Below, piece by piece: positions 7,239 to 15,588 of a DNA stretch of 64,000 bases. The stretch comes from Firmicutes bacterium HGW-Firmicutes-9 (GTDB lineage: Bacteria > Bacillota > Clostridia > Christensenellales > CAG-138). The translations under genes were made by a program, and so were the position numbers. Position 1 is the first letter of the stretch. The number at the start of each line of letters is the position of its first letter. The stretch covers positions 566,201 to 630,200 of the forward strand of contig PGZM01000002.1 of assembly GCA_002841395.1 (NCBI GenBank), written 5' to 3'. The notes under the pieces are model-generated. The model saw nothing but the letters and a program-made list of their open reading frames with translations. It did not search any database and had not been told where the DNA came from.

Positions 7239-9635
7239 ATGAAATTACCCAAGAAGTGGCTTTGTGAATATGTAGACTTCAACGTCACCAACGCCGAGTT
7301 CATCGAAAAGATGATGTGGCGCGGCTTTGAGTGCGCAGGCGTGGAAAAAGAACTTTCCGGCGTCGAAGGCGTCGTGGTAGGCCGCGTGCTCTCCGTCGTG
7401 AAGCACGAGAATTCCGAGCACCTGCACATCTGTCAGGTCGATATCGGCAGCGAAGTGCTGACCATCGTCACGGGAGCTGACAACGTCTTCGACGGCGCGC
7501 TGGTTCCCGTTGCGGTTGTTGGCTCCAAGCTCGGCGGTCGCGAGATGGCAGCGGTCAATATGCGCGGCGTGACAAGCTATGGCATGCTCTGCTCCGGCGC
7601 GGAGCTGGGCTTGACCAACGCGGACTATCCCGGCAGCGAGGTGCACGGCATCCTGATTTTACAGGAAGAGCATCCGCTTGGTCAGTCGATCGACGAGGCG
7701 CTTGGTTTCGACGACGATATCTTCGAATTCGAGCTCACGCCCAATCGTCCTGACTGCATCTCCATCCTCGGCATGTGCCGCGAGGCAGCTGCCGCGCTGG
7801 GACAGAGCTTCCGTGAACCCTCGATCAAACCGGTCAAGGGCGAAGGCAACACCGCGGACTATGCACGCGTCACAATCGAAAACTACGATCTCTGCCCGCG
7901 CTATACCGCGCGCGTGATCAAGGATATCGTGATCGAGCCTTCCCCCGCCTGGATGCAGCGAAAGCTCCGCGCGGTCGGCCTGCGTCCCATCAACAACATC
8001 GTTGACATCACGAACTATGTGCTCGTGGAGTACGGTCACCCGATGCACGCGTTTGATCTCGCTTGCATCCACGGCAGCCACATCGTCGTGCGCACCGCAC
8101 ACGACGGCGAAATCGTCACCACGTTGGACAAGCGCGAGCGCGCGGTCACGCCGGATATGCTGCTCATCGCGGATGAAAGCCGCGGCGTCGGCATCGCGGG
8201 CGTCATGGGCGGCCTGAACAGCGAAATCACCGAGCAGACGCAGGCGGTCTTGTTTGAGTCTGCCGTGTTCAAAGGCAGCAACATCCGCGCGACGGCAAGA
8301 AAGCTCAAGCATGTCACGGATGCCGCGAGCCGCTTCATCAAAGGCGTAGAGCCCGTGAGCGCAGAGCTTGCGCTGGAGCGTGCGGTCGAGCTGGTTGCCG
8401 AACTCAAAGCAGGAACCGTCGTCGGCGAAATCATCGACGTAAAGAAAGAAAAGCCGGTCGATCGTGAGATCACGATCAGTGTTGATCACATCAACGCGCT
8501 GCTCGCGCTCGATCTTTCCGCAAAAGAAATGGCACAGATGCTCGCGACGATCTCCATTCACGCGCGACCGACGCTCGGCGGCCTGCATGTGACCATTCCA
8601 CATTTCCGCACGGATATCGAAAGCGGGATCGAGGCGGATTGGGACATCGCAGAGGAGATTGCGCGCATCTACGGCTATTACAACATCAAGCCCACGCTCA
8701 TGCGGGGAGACACGTTCCGCGGACGGATCGACGATCTGTTCCTGCTGGACGACGCAGTAAAAGATACGCTCGTTGCGCTGGGGCTGTACGAGATGTACAA
8801 CTACAACTTCACGAGCCCGTCGGTGTTCGATTCTCTCCTGCTTCCGAAGGACAGCGAGCTGCGGAAGGCCGTTCGCATCCTCAACCCCTTCGGCGAGGAT
8901 CAGAGCCTCATGCGCACCACACTGATTCCCGGCATGCTGGATTCTCTCGTGCGCAACGCAAACCGCAAGAGCGGGCATCTTCGCTTCTTTGAGGTGGGCA
9001 ATACGCACGTCGACACCGGCGCGGAGTTGCCCGAAGAGCGCAAGAAGATCGGCATCGTGCTCGGCGGCGCAGGCGTGGATTTTTATCTGCTCAAAGGCAT
9101 GATCGAGGAACTCTTCCGCGTACTCGGCGTGAAAAACGCCGTGTTCCAAAAGAGCGAGGCGAGCTACCTCCAGCCCGGCAGAGCGGCGGAGATCGTCTCC
9201 GCTTCCGGCGCGTCGCTCGGCGTGTTCGGCGAGCTGCATCCCGATGTCGCGGATGGCTGGAAAGCGGACGGCAGAGTGTATATCGCCGAGCTCAGCTTCT
9301 CCGCGATTGCGGAAAGCCGCACCGCAGGCAAACGCTTTGAGCCGCTGCCCCGTTTCCCCGCGGCGGAGCGTGACCTCGCGGTCGTCGTTGATGCGGATCT
9401 GGAATCTACGGTACTCAAAAATGTCATCGAGACCGCTCCGGCCGGCGTTATCGTCTCCGATGTGCGCCTGTTTGACACCTATGCGGGCATCGGCATTCCC
9501 GCCGGGAAAAAGAGCCTCGCGTTCTCATTCTCTCTCCGTGCGGAAGATCACACCCTCACAGACGAGGAGATCAAGCGCGGCATGGACGCGATTATCGACG
9601 CGCTCAAAGAAAACGGAGCCCCGCTCCGCGCATAA
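7239..9635 (+). CDS. pheT: Phenylalanine--tRNA ligase beta subunit
   Basis: Beta subunit of the same synthetase, 798 residues, the normal length. The order is the standard one: N-terminal OB-fold tRNA-binding domain (about 40-150, with SEHLHICQVD), B3/B4 editing domain, the B5 domain (around FELTPNRPDCISILGM and later DIAEEIARIYGY), a catalytic-like core and the C-terminal anticodon-binding FDX-ACB domain (from about residue 705, PRFPAAERDLAVVVD). The ATG follows AAGGGAGG. Expected to be co-transcribed with pheS under T-box control. Confidence 0.97.
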   Translation: MKLPKKWLCEYVDFNVTNAEFIEKMMWRGFECAGVEKELSGVEGVVVGRVLSVVKHENSEHLHICQVDIGSEVLTIVTGADNVFDGALVPVAVVGSKLGGREMAAVNMRGVTSYGMLCSGAELGLTNADYPGSEVHGILILQEEHPLGQSIDEALGFDDDIFEFELTPNRPDCISILGMCREAAAALGQSFREPSIKPVKGEGNTADYARVTIENYDLCPRYTARVIKDIVIEPSPAWMQRKLRAVGLRPINNIVDITNYVLVEYGHPMHAFDLACIHGSHIVVRTAHDGEIVTTLDKRERAVTPDMLLIADESRGVGIAGVMGGLNSEITEQTQAVLFESAVFKGSNIRATARKLKHVTDAASRFIKGVEPVSAELALERAVELVAELKAGTVVGEIIDVKKEKPVDREITISVDHINALLALDLSAKEMAQMLATISIHARPTLGGLHVTIPHFRTDIESGIEADWDIAEEIARIYGYYNIKPTLMRGDTFRGRIDDLFLLDDAVKDTLVALGLYEMYNYNFTSPSVFDSLLLPKDSELRKAVRILNPFGEDQSLMRTTLIPGMLDSLVRNANRKSGHLRFFEVGNTHVDTGAELPEERKKIGIVLGGAGVDFYLLKGMIEELFRVLGVKNAVFQKSEASYLQPGRAAEIVSASGASLGVFGELHPDVADGWKADGRVYIAELSFSAIAESRTAGKRFEPLPRFPAAERDLAVVVDADLESTVLKNVIETAPAGVIVSDVRLFDTYAGIGIPAGKKSLAFSFSLRAEDHTLTDEEIKRGMDAIIDALKENGAPLRA

Positions 9636-9661
9636 CTGAACCCGATAGACCAACTGATAAA

Positions 9662-9695
9662 AACCCGGCGCAGAAGTTTTGCGTCGGGTTTTTTG
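9662..9695 (+). terminator. Terminator of pheST
   Basis: Ten-pair stem with arms AACCCGGCGC (9662-9671) and GCGTCGGGTT (9681-9690), one G-U pair, then a run of T. Confidence 0.92.
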
Positions 9696-9703
9696 AAACA
9701 CCG

Positions 9704-9803
9704 TTGCGCTTGGTACTACCGTTGCCTTATACTAAGAACAGCGGCACCTGATGGTTGCTACTGATATCGTCGGAGGAAAACAACATCTCAGTTTGTCTGA
9801 GAT
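9704..9803 (+). promoter_or_regulatory. Candidate promoter and palindrome ahead of the zinc-ribbon gene
   Basis: A weak -35 TTGCGC (9704-9709) is 18 bp from -10 TATACT (9728-9733). Downstream, a perfect inverted repeat with arms ATCTCAG (9785-9791) and CTGAGAT (9797-9803) would lie in the 5' untranslated region. It could be an operator or a small RNA hairpin; nothing distinguishes these. Confidence 0.4.
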
Positions 9804-9854
9804 CACGATTCGTCTTTCGATTATGTAATAAAATAAAAATGGAGGAATTATCGT

Positions 9855-10265
9855 ATGGCATACTGTTCAAAGTGCGGCTCTCAGCTCAATGAGGGCGACA
9901 AGGCTTGCGGCAACTGCGGCGAACCGGTACCCGGCGCAACGCGCGCTACGGATACCAACTCCAATGATATGTGGATGGGCATTCTGGCCTATCTCGGCAT
10001 TCTGGCGCTGGTTCCCTATCTGGTCAAGGATCAGTCGGCGTTCGTGCGCTCGCATGCCATCCGCGGCATCAACCTGCTGGTTCTGGAAGTCATCGCGTGG
10101 GTCGCCGTCGGCGTCTTCGCTTGGGTTCCGATTCTGGACGGCATCCTCAGCACGGTCGTCGGGCTTGCGAGCTTCGCCTTCTCCCTCATCGGCATCATCA
10201 ACGTTGCCAACAAGGAAGACAAAGACCTGCCGTTCATCGGTGGCATTCGCCTGATCAAAGGCTAA
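9855..10265 (+). CDS. Zinc-ribbon membrane protein, DUF4870-like
   Basis: A 136-residue protein. The N-terminus carries a CxxC...CxxC zinc ribbon (CSKCG at residue 4 and CGNCG near 18), then a short polar linker and a hydrophobic part with three or four membrane segments (about 40-55, 72-92, 95-115). This resembles small Tic20/DUF4870-type membrane proteins. The function of the family is not established. It has its own GGAGG ribosome site and a terminator on each side, so it is monocistronic. Confidence 0.75.
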   Translation: MAYCSKCGSQLNEGDKACGNCGEPVPGATRATDTNSNDMWMGILAYLGILALVPYLVKDQSAFVRSHAIRGINLLVLEVIAWVAVGVFAWVPILDGILSTVVGLASFAFSLIGIINVANKEDKDLPFIGGIRLIKG

Positions 10266-10291
10266 TCGCCGCACACCAACCTGTTTATCTG

Positions 10292-10339
10292 GGGTTTGAG
10301 CACGGATTTTTCCGCGCGCTCAAACCCTTTCCCTTTTTT
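10292..10339 (+). terminator. Terminator of the zinc-ribbon gene
   Basis: Arms GGGTTTGAGC (10292-10301) and GCTCAAACCC (10318-10327) with an inner CGGA/TCCG pairing, followed by an interrupted T-rich tract. Confidence 0.8.
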
Positions 10340-10368
10340 CGACAAGATTGGCGACCAAATATTACAAC

Positions 10369-11922
10369 ATGGATACTTTACTTCAAAACTGTACGATCTA
10401 CGACGGCACCGGCGCACCTGTATTGTCCGGCAGTGTCGGGTTTGAATCCGGCAAACTCCGCGTGTTTCGCGGCAGCGAACATCCGAAGGCGAAGCACACG
10501 ATTAACGCAAACGGGCTTGCGCTCGTTCCCGGTTTCGTGGACGCGCATTCGCACGGGGATCTCAACCTCGTCAGCCCGTATGCGACATTGAGCAAACTCA
10601 GTCAGGGCATTACGACGCAGATAGCCGGACAATGCGGGGTCTCCCTGTTCCCCGCCTGTGCGGATGAAGTGCAGTATACGCGCTTTATCTCCGGCATTGC
10701 ACCCTACCCCGACATACCAAGCAATATCTCTCAACTTGCAAGCGCAGAGGGGTTTTACGCTTGGCTTGAAACCCTGCAAAACCCAATTACTACTAAGAGC
10801 TTCTTAGGTCACGGCACGCTGCGCCTTTGGGCGATGGGGTATGCAAACCGCAAGCCGGACAAGGGCGAGCTCGCCCGCATGAAAGATATGCTGCGCCGCT
10901 GCATCCGCGAAGGCGCGCTTGGTCTCTCGACCGGGCTGGTGTACGCGCCAAGCTGCTATGCAGACAACGAGGAGATTCTGGAACTCCTGCGCGTGGTACA
11001 CGAAGAAGGCGGCATCTATGCCAACCATCCGCGCAACGAGGGCGATTGCGTGATTGAAGCGCGCGCGGAAACGATGCAGCTTGCTCTTGAGGCGGATGTG
11101 CCGCTCTGCATCTCGCATATGAAGGCGGCTGGCAGGCAGAACTGGGGCAAGCCGCACGAGATGCTCGCGCAGATCGACCGCGCGGTGGAGCACGGCCTTC
11201 GCGCCATCATCGACTCCTACCCGTACATGGCCGGCTGCACGTCGCTGAACGTGTCCATCCCGGCGCGCTATTTCACGCGCGGGATGCAAGGTCTGATTGA
11301 AGCGTTGAGCGATCCAAACGAGCGCGAAATCATCCGCGAGGAGATCGACCGCATCAGCGATTATGACAACTACGTCTACAACAGCGGCGGCTTCTCCGGT
11401 GTCTACGTCGCAAGCTGCCCCGTTGACCACAGTGCAGAGGGCATGTTTATCTCTGAGTATGCCGAAAAAGTCGGGCTTGATCCCTTTGACGCATATTGTG
11501 ATATACTGATTCGGAACAACGGTCTCGGCCTCGGCATCTATTTTCACATGAGTGAGGACGATGTTTGCGAGATTCTATCGCACCCGTTGTGCGTGCTCGG
11601 CACAGACGGACTAATCGGAAAAGCGGGCGAAAATCTGCATCCGCGCGTCTTTGGCGCGACGGCCCGCGCCTACAACCTGCTGGTGCGCGAAAAGAAGCTG
11701 CTTACGCCGGAAGCAATGTTCCATAAGATGAGTGGGCAAGCGGCAGCGTTTCTCGGTTTATCGGGAAAAGGCCGCATCGAGGACGGTGTGGATGCAGACG
11801 TGCTGTTGATCGACTTCGATAAGTTCCATGATGCCGCGACCTACCAAAACGGAAGCGGGCTCACGCAAGGTATTGAAAAGATATTCATCAATGGGCATGA
11901 GATCACGCTGCCTAGAGTGTAA
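10369..11922 (+). CDS. N-acyl-D-amino-acid deacylase (D-aminoacylase family)
   Basis: Amidohydrolase that cleaves N-acyl-D-amino acids to the D-amino acid and a carboxylate, 517 residues. Family marks: the HxH metal motif in GFVDAHSHGD (about residue 60), EGALGLSTGLVYAPSCYAD, a second metal region with NHPRNEGD and CISHMKAAG, VLGTDGLIG and the late NLHPRVFGATARA. Neither possible start has a good ribosome site; I chose ATG 10369 (TTG 10348 is the alternative). The PfkB-type kinase follows after 33 bp and is probably co-transcribed. A role in using D-amino-acid derivatives, for example from peptidoglycan, is inference. Confidence 0.9.
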   Translation: MDTLLQNCTIYDGTGAPVLSGSVGFESGKLRVFRGSEHPKAKHTINANGLALVPGFVDAHSHGDLNLVSPYATLSKLSQGITTQIAGQCGVSLFPACADEVQYTRFISGIAPYPDIPSNISQLASAEGFYAWLETLQNPITTKSFLGHGTLRLWAMGYANRKPDKGELARMKDMLRRCIREGALGLSTGLVYAPSCYADNEEILELLRVVHEEGGIYANHPRNEGDCVIEARAETMQLALEADVPLCISHMKAAGRQNWGKPHEMLAQIDRAVEHGLRAIIDSYPYMAGCTSLNVSIPARYFTRGMQGLIEALSDPNEREIIREEIDRISDYDNYVYNSGGFSGVYVASCPVDHSAEGMFISEYAEKVGLDPFDAYCDILIRNNGLGLGIYFHMSEDDVCEILSHPLCVLGTDGLIGKAGENLHPRVFGATARAYNLLVREKKLLTPEAMFHKMSGQAAAFLGLSGKGRIEDGVDADVLLIDFDKFHDAATYQNGSGLTQGIEKIFINGHEITLPRV

Positions 11923-11955
11923 TCAAGATTGATTGATACAATCCGGAGGAAACGA

Positions 11956-12813
11956 ATGGACACCATCTATATCATCGGCGGAGCCGCCATCGACATCACC
12001 GGCAAGCCGGACAGCATCTGCCGCGAGCGTGACAGCAACCTCGGCCGCGTTGGCATTCGCGTCGGCGGCGTCGGCCACAACATCGCCAAGCGGCTCGCCT
12101 CGCTCGGGTATGAGACGGAGCTGGTGACCGCCATCGGTTCCGGCTTTCACGCGGGCATGGTGCGCGAAAGCTGCCAGAAGGCGAATGTTTCTCTTGCGCA
12201 TACCTATATCGGCACCGAACACACGGGTACGTACATCGGCATCTTCGACGAAGACGGCGATATGCTCGTCGGTATCAGCGATATGGCGGTGCTGGATCAT
12301 CTCACGCCGGACTATCTGTCAGCTGTGCTTCCTCAAATCAATCAAGCGAGCATGTGCGTCATCGACGCCAATCTTTCGCCGGAGTCACTCGCCTATCTTT
12401 GCGCCAACGTGACCGTGCCGCTGTTTTACGACCCGGTCAGCTGCGCCAAGGCAAAGCGCATTGACGGCAACATCGGCAAATGCTATGCCATCAAGCCAAA
12501 TCGCTTTGAGGCGGGTTTTCTTTCCGGCAAATCCTGCGACACGCTGCGCGGTATCTATCGCGCATCTGATTGGTTCCTGGAGCAGGGCGTCAAGCGCGTG
12601 TTTATCGATCTCGCTGAAGAGGGCGTCTATTGGGCGGACGCGGACAGTTGCGGCGTGGTTCCCGCGGAAACGCGCGTTTTTCGCGATGTTTCGGTCGCCG
12701 GAGATGCGATGAGCGCCGCGATCATTGACGGGTGCGTCCGATCGCTTCCCGCAGAGGAATGCGCGCTCCTTGGCTCAAAGGCCAGTGCTGAGGTATCCGA
12801 CCAAGTTCTGTAA
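11956..12813 (+). CDS. PfkB-family carbohydrate/nucleoside kinase
   Basis: Ribokinase-fold sugar kinase, 285 residues. The N-terminal GGAAIDITGK and the glycine-rich RVGGVGHNIAKRLASLG are typical; the anion-hole motif is SVAGDAM near residue 250, where GAGD is usual. The overall pattern is closest to pseudouridine kinase-like members, but no pseudouridine glycosidase gene is nearby, so the substrate is left open. Start ATG 11956 after CGGAGGAAACGA. Second gene of a pair with the D-aminoacylase, closed by a strong terminator. Confidence 0.85.
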   Translation: MDTIYIIGGAAIDITGKPDSICRERDSNLGRVGIRVGGVGHNIAKRLASLGYETELVTAIGSGFHAGMVRESCQKANVSLAHTYIGTEHTGTYIGIFDEDGDMLVGISDMAVLDHLTPDYLSAVLPQINQASMCVIDANLSPESLAYLCANVTVPLFYDPVSCAKAKRIDGNIGKCYAIKPNRFEAGFLSGKSCDTLRGIYRASDWFLEQGVKRVFIDLAEEGVYWADADSCGVVPAETRVFRDVSVAGDAMSAAIIDGCVRSLPAEECALLGSKASAEVSDQVL

Positions 12814-12826
12814 TACTTTTAAATCA

Positions 12827-12860
12827 AAAGAAGCAGGCTTATCGCCTGCTTCTTTTTGTG
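12827..12860. terminator. Bidirectional terminator between kinase and glgP
   Basis: Perfect 12-bp arms AAAGAAGCAGGC (12827-12838) and GCCTGCTTCTTT (12844-12855), with T runs on the plus side and A-rich DNA on the other, between convergent genes. Confidence 0.92.
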
Positions 12861-12873
12861 TGCTCTCGTTTAA

Positions 12874-15243
12874 TTAAAACAATCTCGTGCTCTCTAGCGG
12901 CGGAACCGGCTGGATGTGCCAGATGTCGTTTGCATATTCGCGGATGGTGCGGTCGGAGCTGAACTTTGCACTGCTCGCGACGTTCATCATGCACTTTCTG
13001 CCGAACGCGATGCGATCGCGATATTCGCAGTTGACTTCCTCACGCCGCTGGCAGAACGCCAATAACTCCTGCAGAACAAAGTACTGATCCGGCTTGGACC
13101 AATCGTTTCCGAAGAGCAGCGAGCGATGTAGATCGGCAAACGCGCCGCTGTTGTCGTCACTGAGCGTACCGTCGATCAGCGAATCCACCACTCTGCGCAC
13201 GCGCGGCTCGTAGTCATAGATCGCCTTCGGGTTATAGTGCGGTTTGAGCTCGTTGAGCTCTTTGACGCTCGCGCCAAAGATGTAGTTGTTCTCAAGCCCT
13301 GCTTGCTCGACGATTTCGACGTTTGCGCCATCAAAGGTGCCAAGCGTTACCGCGCCGTTGAGCATGAGCTTCATGTTGCCCGTGCCGCTGGCTTCGGTGC
13401 CCGCAGGCGAAATCTGTTCGGATACGTCCGCTGCGGGGATGATATGCTCGGCATAGGAGCAATTGTAGTTCTGCACAAACACAACGCGCATCTTGTCCGC
13501 CATGTCGGGATCGGAATTGATCAACCGCGCGAGTTCGTTGATATACTTGATGACAGCCTTCGCGCGGATATAACCCGGCGCGGCTTTTGCGCCGAAGATA
13601 TACGCCGTCGGCGTAAATTCCTTGATTCGACCGTCTTTGAGGCCAAAGTATGTATCGAGTATGCCAAACGCGTTGAGCAGCTGGCGCTTATACTCGTGCA
13701 TGCGCTTGACCTGTACGTCAAAGATGAAGTCCGGCGGCAGATAGACGCCCTCTTTTTCCTGAATGAGCTTACTGAGCTGCTCTTTTTTGAGACGCTTGAT
13801 CTCGTTGAACTGCTCGATATCACTGTCGGTCATATGATCCTTCAGTGCTGCGATCTCTTCCAGATTGGAAAGATAGCCTTTACCGATGCGCGCATCGAGA
13901 TAGTCGCACAGTTCCGGGTTGCAAAGACCGAGCCAGCGACGCTGTGTGATGCCGTTGGTCTTGTTCTGGAACTTCTCCGGATACGCCGCGTACCACTCTT
14001 TGAGCACGTCGTTTTTGAGAATCTCGGTATGAAGCGCCGCAACGCCGTTGACGTAACGCGAGCAATACACCGCAAGGTTCGCCATGTGGATGAGCTTGCC
14101 CTGGATGATCGACATGCGCGAGCAATCAAACTTGCGCGCCATCAGTTCGCCGCAGAGTTTTGCGTTGATCTGATAGATGATATCAAACACTTCCGGCAGC
14201 ACCGACTTAAACAGGTTGACGTCCCATTTTTCGAGCGCTTCCGCCATGACGGTGTGGTTGGTATAGGAAAACGTCTTTGCCGCGATATCAAACGCGCGAT
14301 CAAACGGAATCCCCTCTTTCATGAGCAGACGGATCAATTCCGGAATGCTCACGGTCGGGTGCGTGTCGTTGAGCTGAATCGCAACATGCTCGGCAAAGCT
14401 GTCGATCGGGCGATTCTCGCGCTTAAAGCGGAAGATGATGTCCTGCAGGCTCGCGCTGGAGAGGAAATACTGCTGCTTGAGGCGCAGTTTTTTACCCGCT
14501 TCCGTCGAATCATTGGGATACAGCACGCGGGTGATGTCCTCCACCGCGTTCTTTTCCAACACAGCAAGGGCATATTCCTGATCGTTAAAGAGCTTGAAGT
14601 CAAACTCCGAAATGGCTTCGCTTTGCCACAGGCGGAGAGTTCCGATGTTGTTGGTTTGATAACCGAGAATCGGCATGTCATACGCCACCGCGCGAACGGT
14701 CATATCCGCAAAGCGAACGGTCATCTCGTGCGTATCGCGGCGGATGCTCCACGGGTCGCCGAAGCGCTGCCAGTCGTCCGCGCTCTCAACCTGAAATCCG
14801 TCGCTGAAGGACTGTTTGAACAGGCCGTATTTATAGCGGATGCCATAGCCATCCAGCGGGAGATTCTCCGTTGCGGCGGAGTCGAGGAAACAGGCGGCAA
14901 GCCGGCCTAAGCCGCCGTTGCCAAGCGCTGCATCCTCAATATCCTCAAAGATCGCGATATCCAGTCCGCGGGATTCAAACTCGCGCTTGACATCGTCCAG
15001 AATGCCGAGCACGAACAGATTGTTGTATACGGTTCTTCCGACAAGGTACTCTGCGCTGAAATAATATGCTTCGCGCGTGCGCTCGTGCGCATGGCGGCTC
15101 TCATACCAATTTTCTGCAATTGCGGCCATCACCACGCCGGACAACGCATCATGCAGCTGTGTGGTCGTTGCGTCAAGGAACGACACCTGATGATTCTGCT
15201 TGAGCGCAAGCTCTATACTCTCCATGATGGAATCAATTTTCAC
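12874..15243 (-). CDS. glgP: Glycogen/starch phosphorylase
   Basis: Releases glucose-1-phosphate from alpha-1,4-glucans using pyridoxal phosphate. 789 residues, slightly shorter than the 800-830 typical of the family but complete. Seen: N-terminal YYFSAEYLVGRTVYNNL, GNGGLGRLAACFLDS, the NDTHPTVSIPELIR segment and the cofactor-lysine region EASGTGNMKLMLNGAVTLG. The start is the GTG at 15241-15243, preceded by GAGGT 9 nt away; a longer in-frame opening runs through the promoter and is unlikely. No other glycogen gene is in the window. Confidence 0.96.
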   Translation of the reverse strand: MKIDSIMESIELALKQNHQVSFLDATTTQLHDALSGVVMAAIAENWYESRHAHERTREAYYFSAEYLVGRTVYNNLFVLGILDDVKREFESRGLDIAIFEDIEDAALGNGGLGRLAACFLDSAATENLPLDGYGIRYKYGLFKQSFSDGFQVESADDWQRFGDPWSIRRDTHEMTVRFADMTVRAVAYDMPILGYQTNNIGTLRLWQSEAISEFDFKLFNDQEYALAVLEKNAVEDITRVLYPNDSTEAGKKLRLKQQYFLSSASLQDIIFRFKRENRPIDSFAEHVAIQLNDTHPTVSIPELIRLLMKEGIPFDRAFDIAAKTFSYTNHTVMAEALEKWDVNLFKSVLPEVFDIIYQINAKLCGELMARKFDCSRMSIIQGKLIHMANLAVYCSRYVNGVAALHTEILKNDVLKEWYAAYPEKFQNKTNGITQRRWLGLCNPELCDYLDARIGKGYLSNLEEIAALKDHMTDSDIEQFNEIKRLKKEQLSKLIQEKEGVYLPPDFIFDVQVKRMHEYKRQLLNAFGILDTYFGLKDGRIKEFTPTAYIFGAKAAPGYIRAKAVIKYINELARLINSDPDMADKMRVVFVQNYNCSYAEHIIPAADVSEQISPAGTEASGTGNMKLMLNGAVTLGTFDGANVEIVEQAGLENNYIFGASVKELNELKPHYNPKAIYDYEPRVRRVVDSLIDGTLSDDNSGAFADLHRSLLFGNDWSKPDQYFVLQELLAFCQRREEVNCEYRDRIAFGRKCMMNVASSAKFSSDRTIREYANDIWHIQPVPPLESTRLF

Positions 15244-15276
15244 TGAATTTAACCTCACTTTTTTGCATCGCGTCCT

Positions 15277-15305
15277 AGTATAGCATACTTTCCCAAGGAT
15301 GAAAA
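15277..15305 (-). promoter_or_regulatory. Promoter of glgP
   Basis: Minus-strand extended -10 TGCTATACT (TATACT at 15277-15282), 17 bp from a weak -35 TTTTCA (15300-15305). The rest of the gap up to 15529 is AT-rich and I see no gene in it. Confidence 0.55.
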
Positions 15306-15529
15306 GACGCGGAACCCTTCCTGCTATTCTCAAAAATCGCCATATTTCCGGCATTTTTCAGGATTGTTTCCGGTAATGTGGTCTTATTGTGCGGGAATCA
15401 CCCGTTTTCTGCGCGTTAAGTACCAAATTAAGCGATTTACCACGATGTATTCCAGTATTGTACCCGTTATTTTTGTACATTAGTCCATATTTATTTTACA
15501 TAGCTGCTATTTCCACGTGAGAAAGTTAC

Positions 15530-15558
15530 GAAAAAAAGCGCGAATATTCCTTCGCGCT
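15530..15558 (-). terminator. Terminator of the M3 peptidase gene
   Basis: Arms AGCGCGAA (15537-15544) and TTCGCGCT (15551-15558) pair perfectly; a run of seven to eight U follows on the minus strand. Confidence 0.9.
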
Positions 15559-15588
15559 CTGGTAATACTTGCGTTTTTCGCCAGTTTG

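Noticed and set aside
7659..9239. 526-codon open frame on the minus strand
   Set aside because: Lies fully antisense to pheT, has no ribosome site and its composition (rich in Arg, His, Asp) is that of a reverse-frame shadow in GC-rich DNA.
13237..14910. 557-codon open frame on the plus strand
   Set aside because: Antisense to glgP with no family-like motifs; glgP itself is unmistakable.
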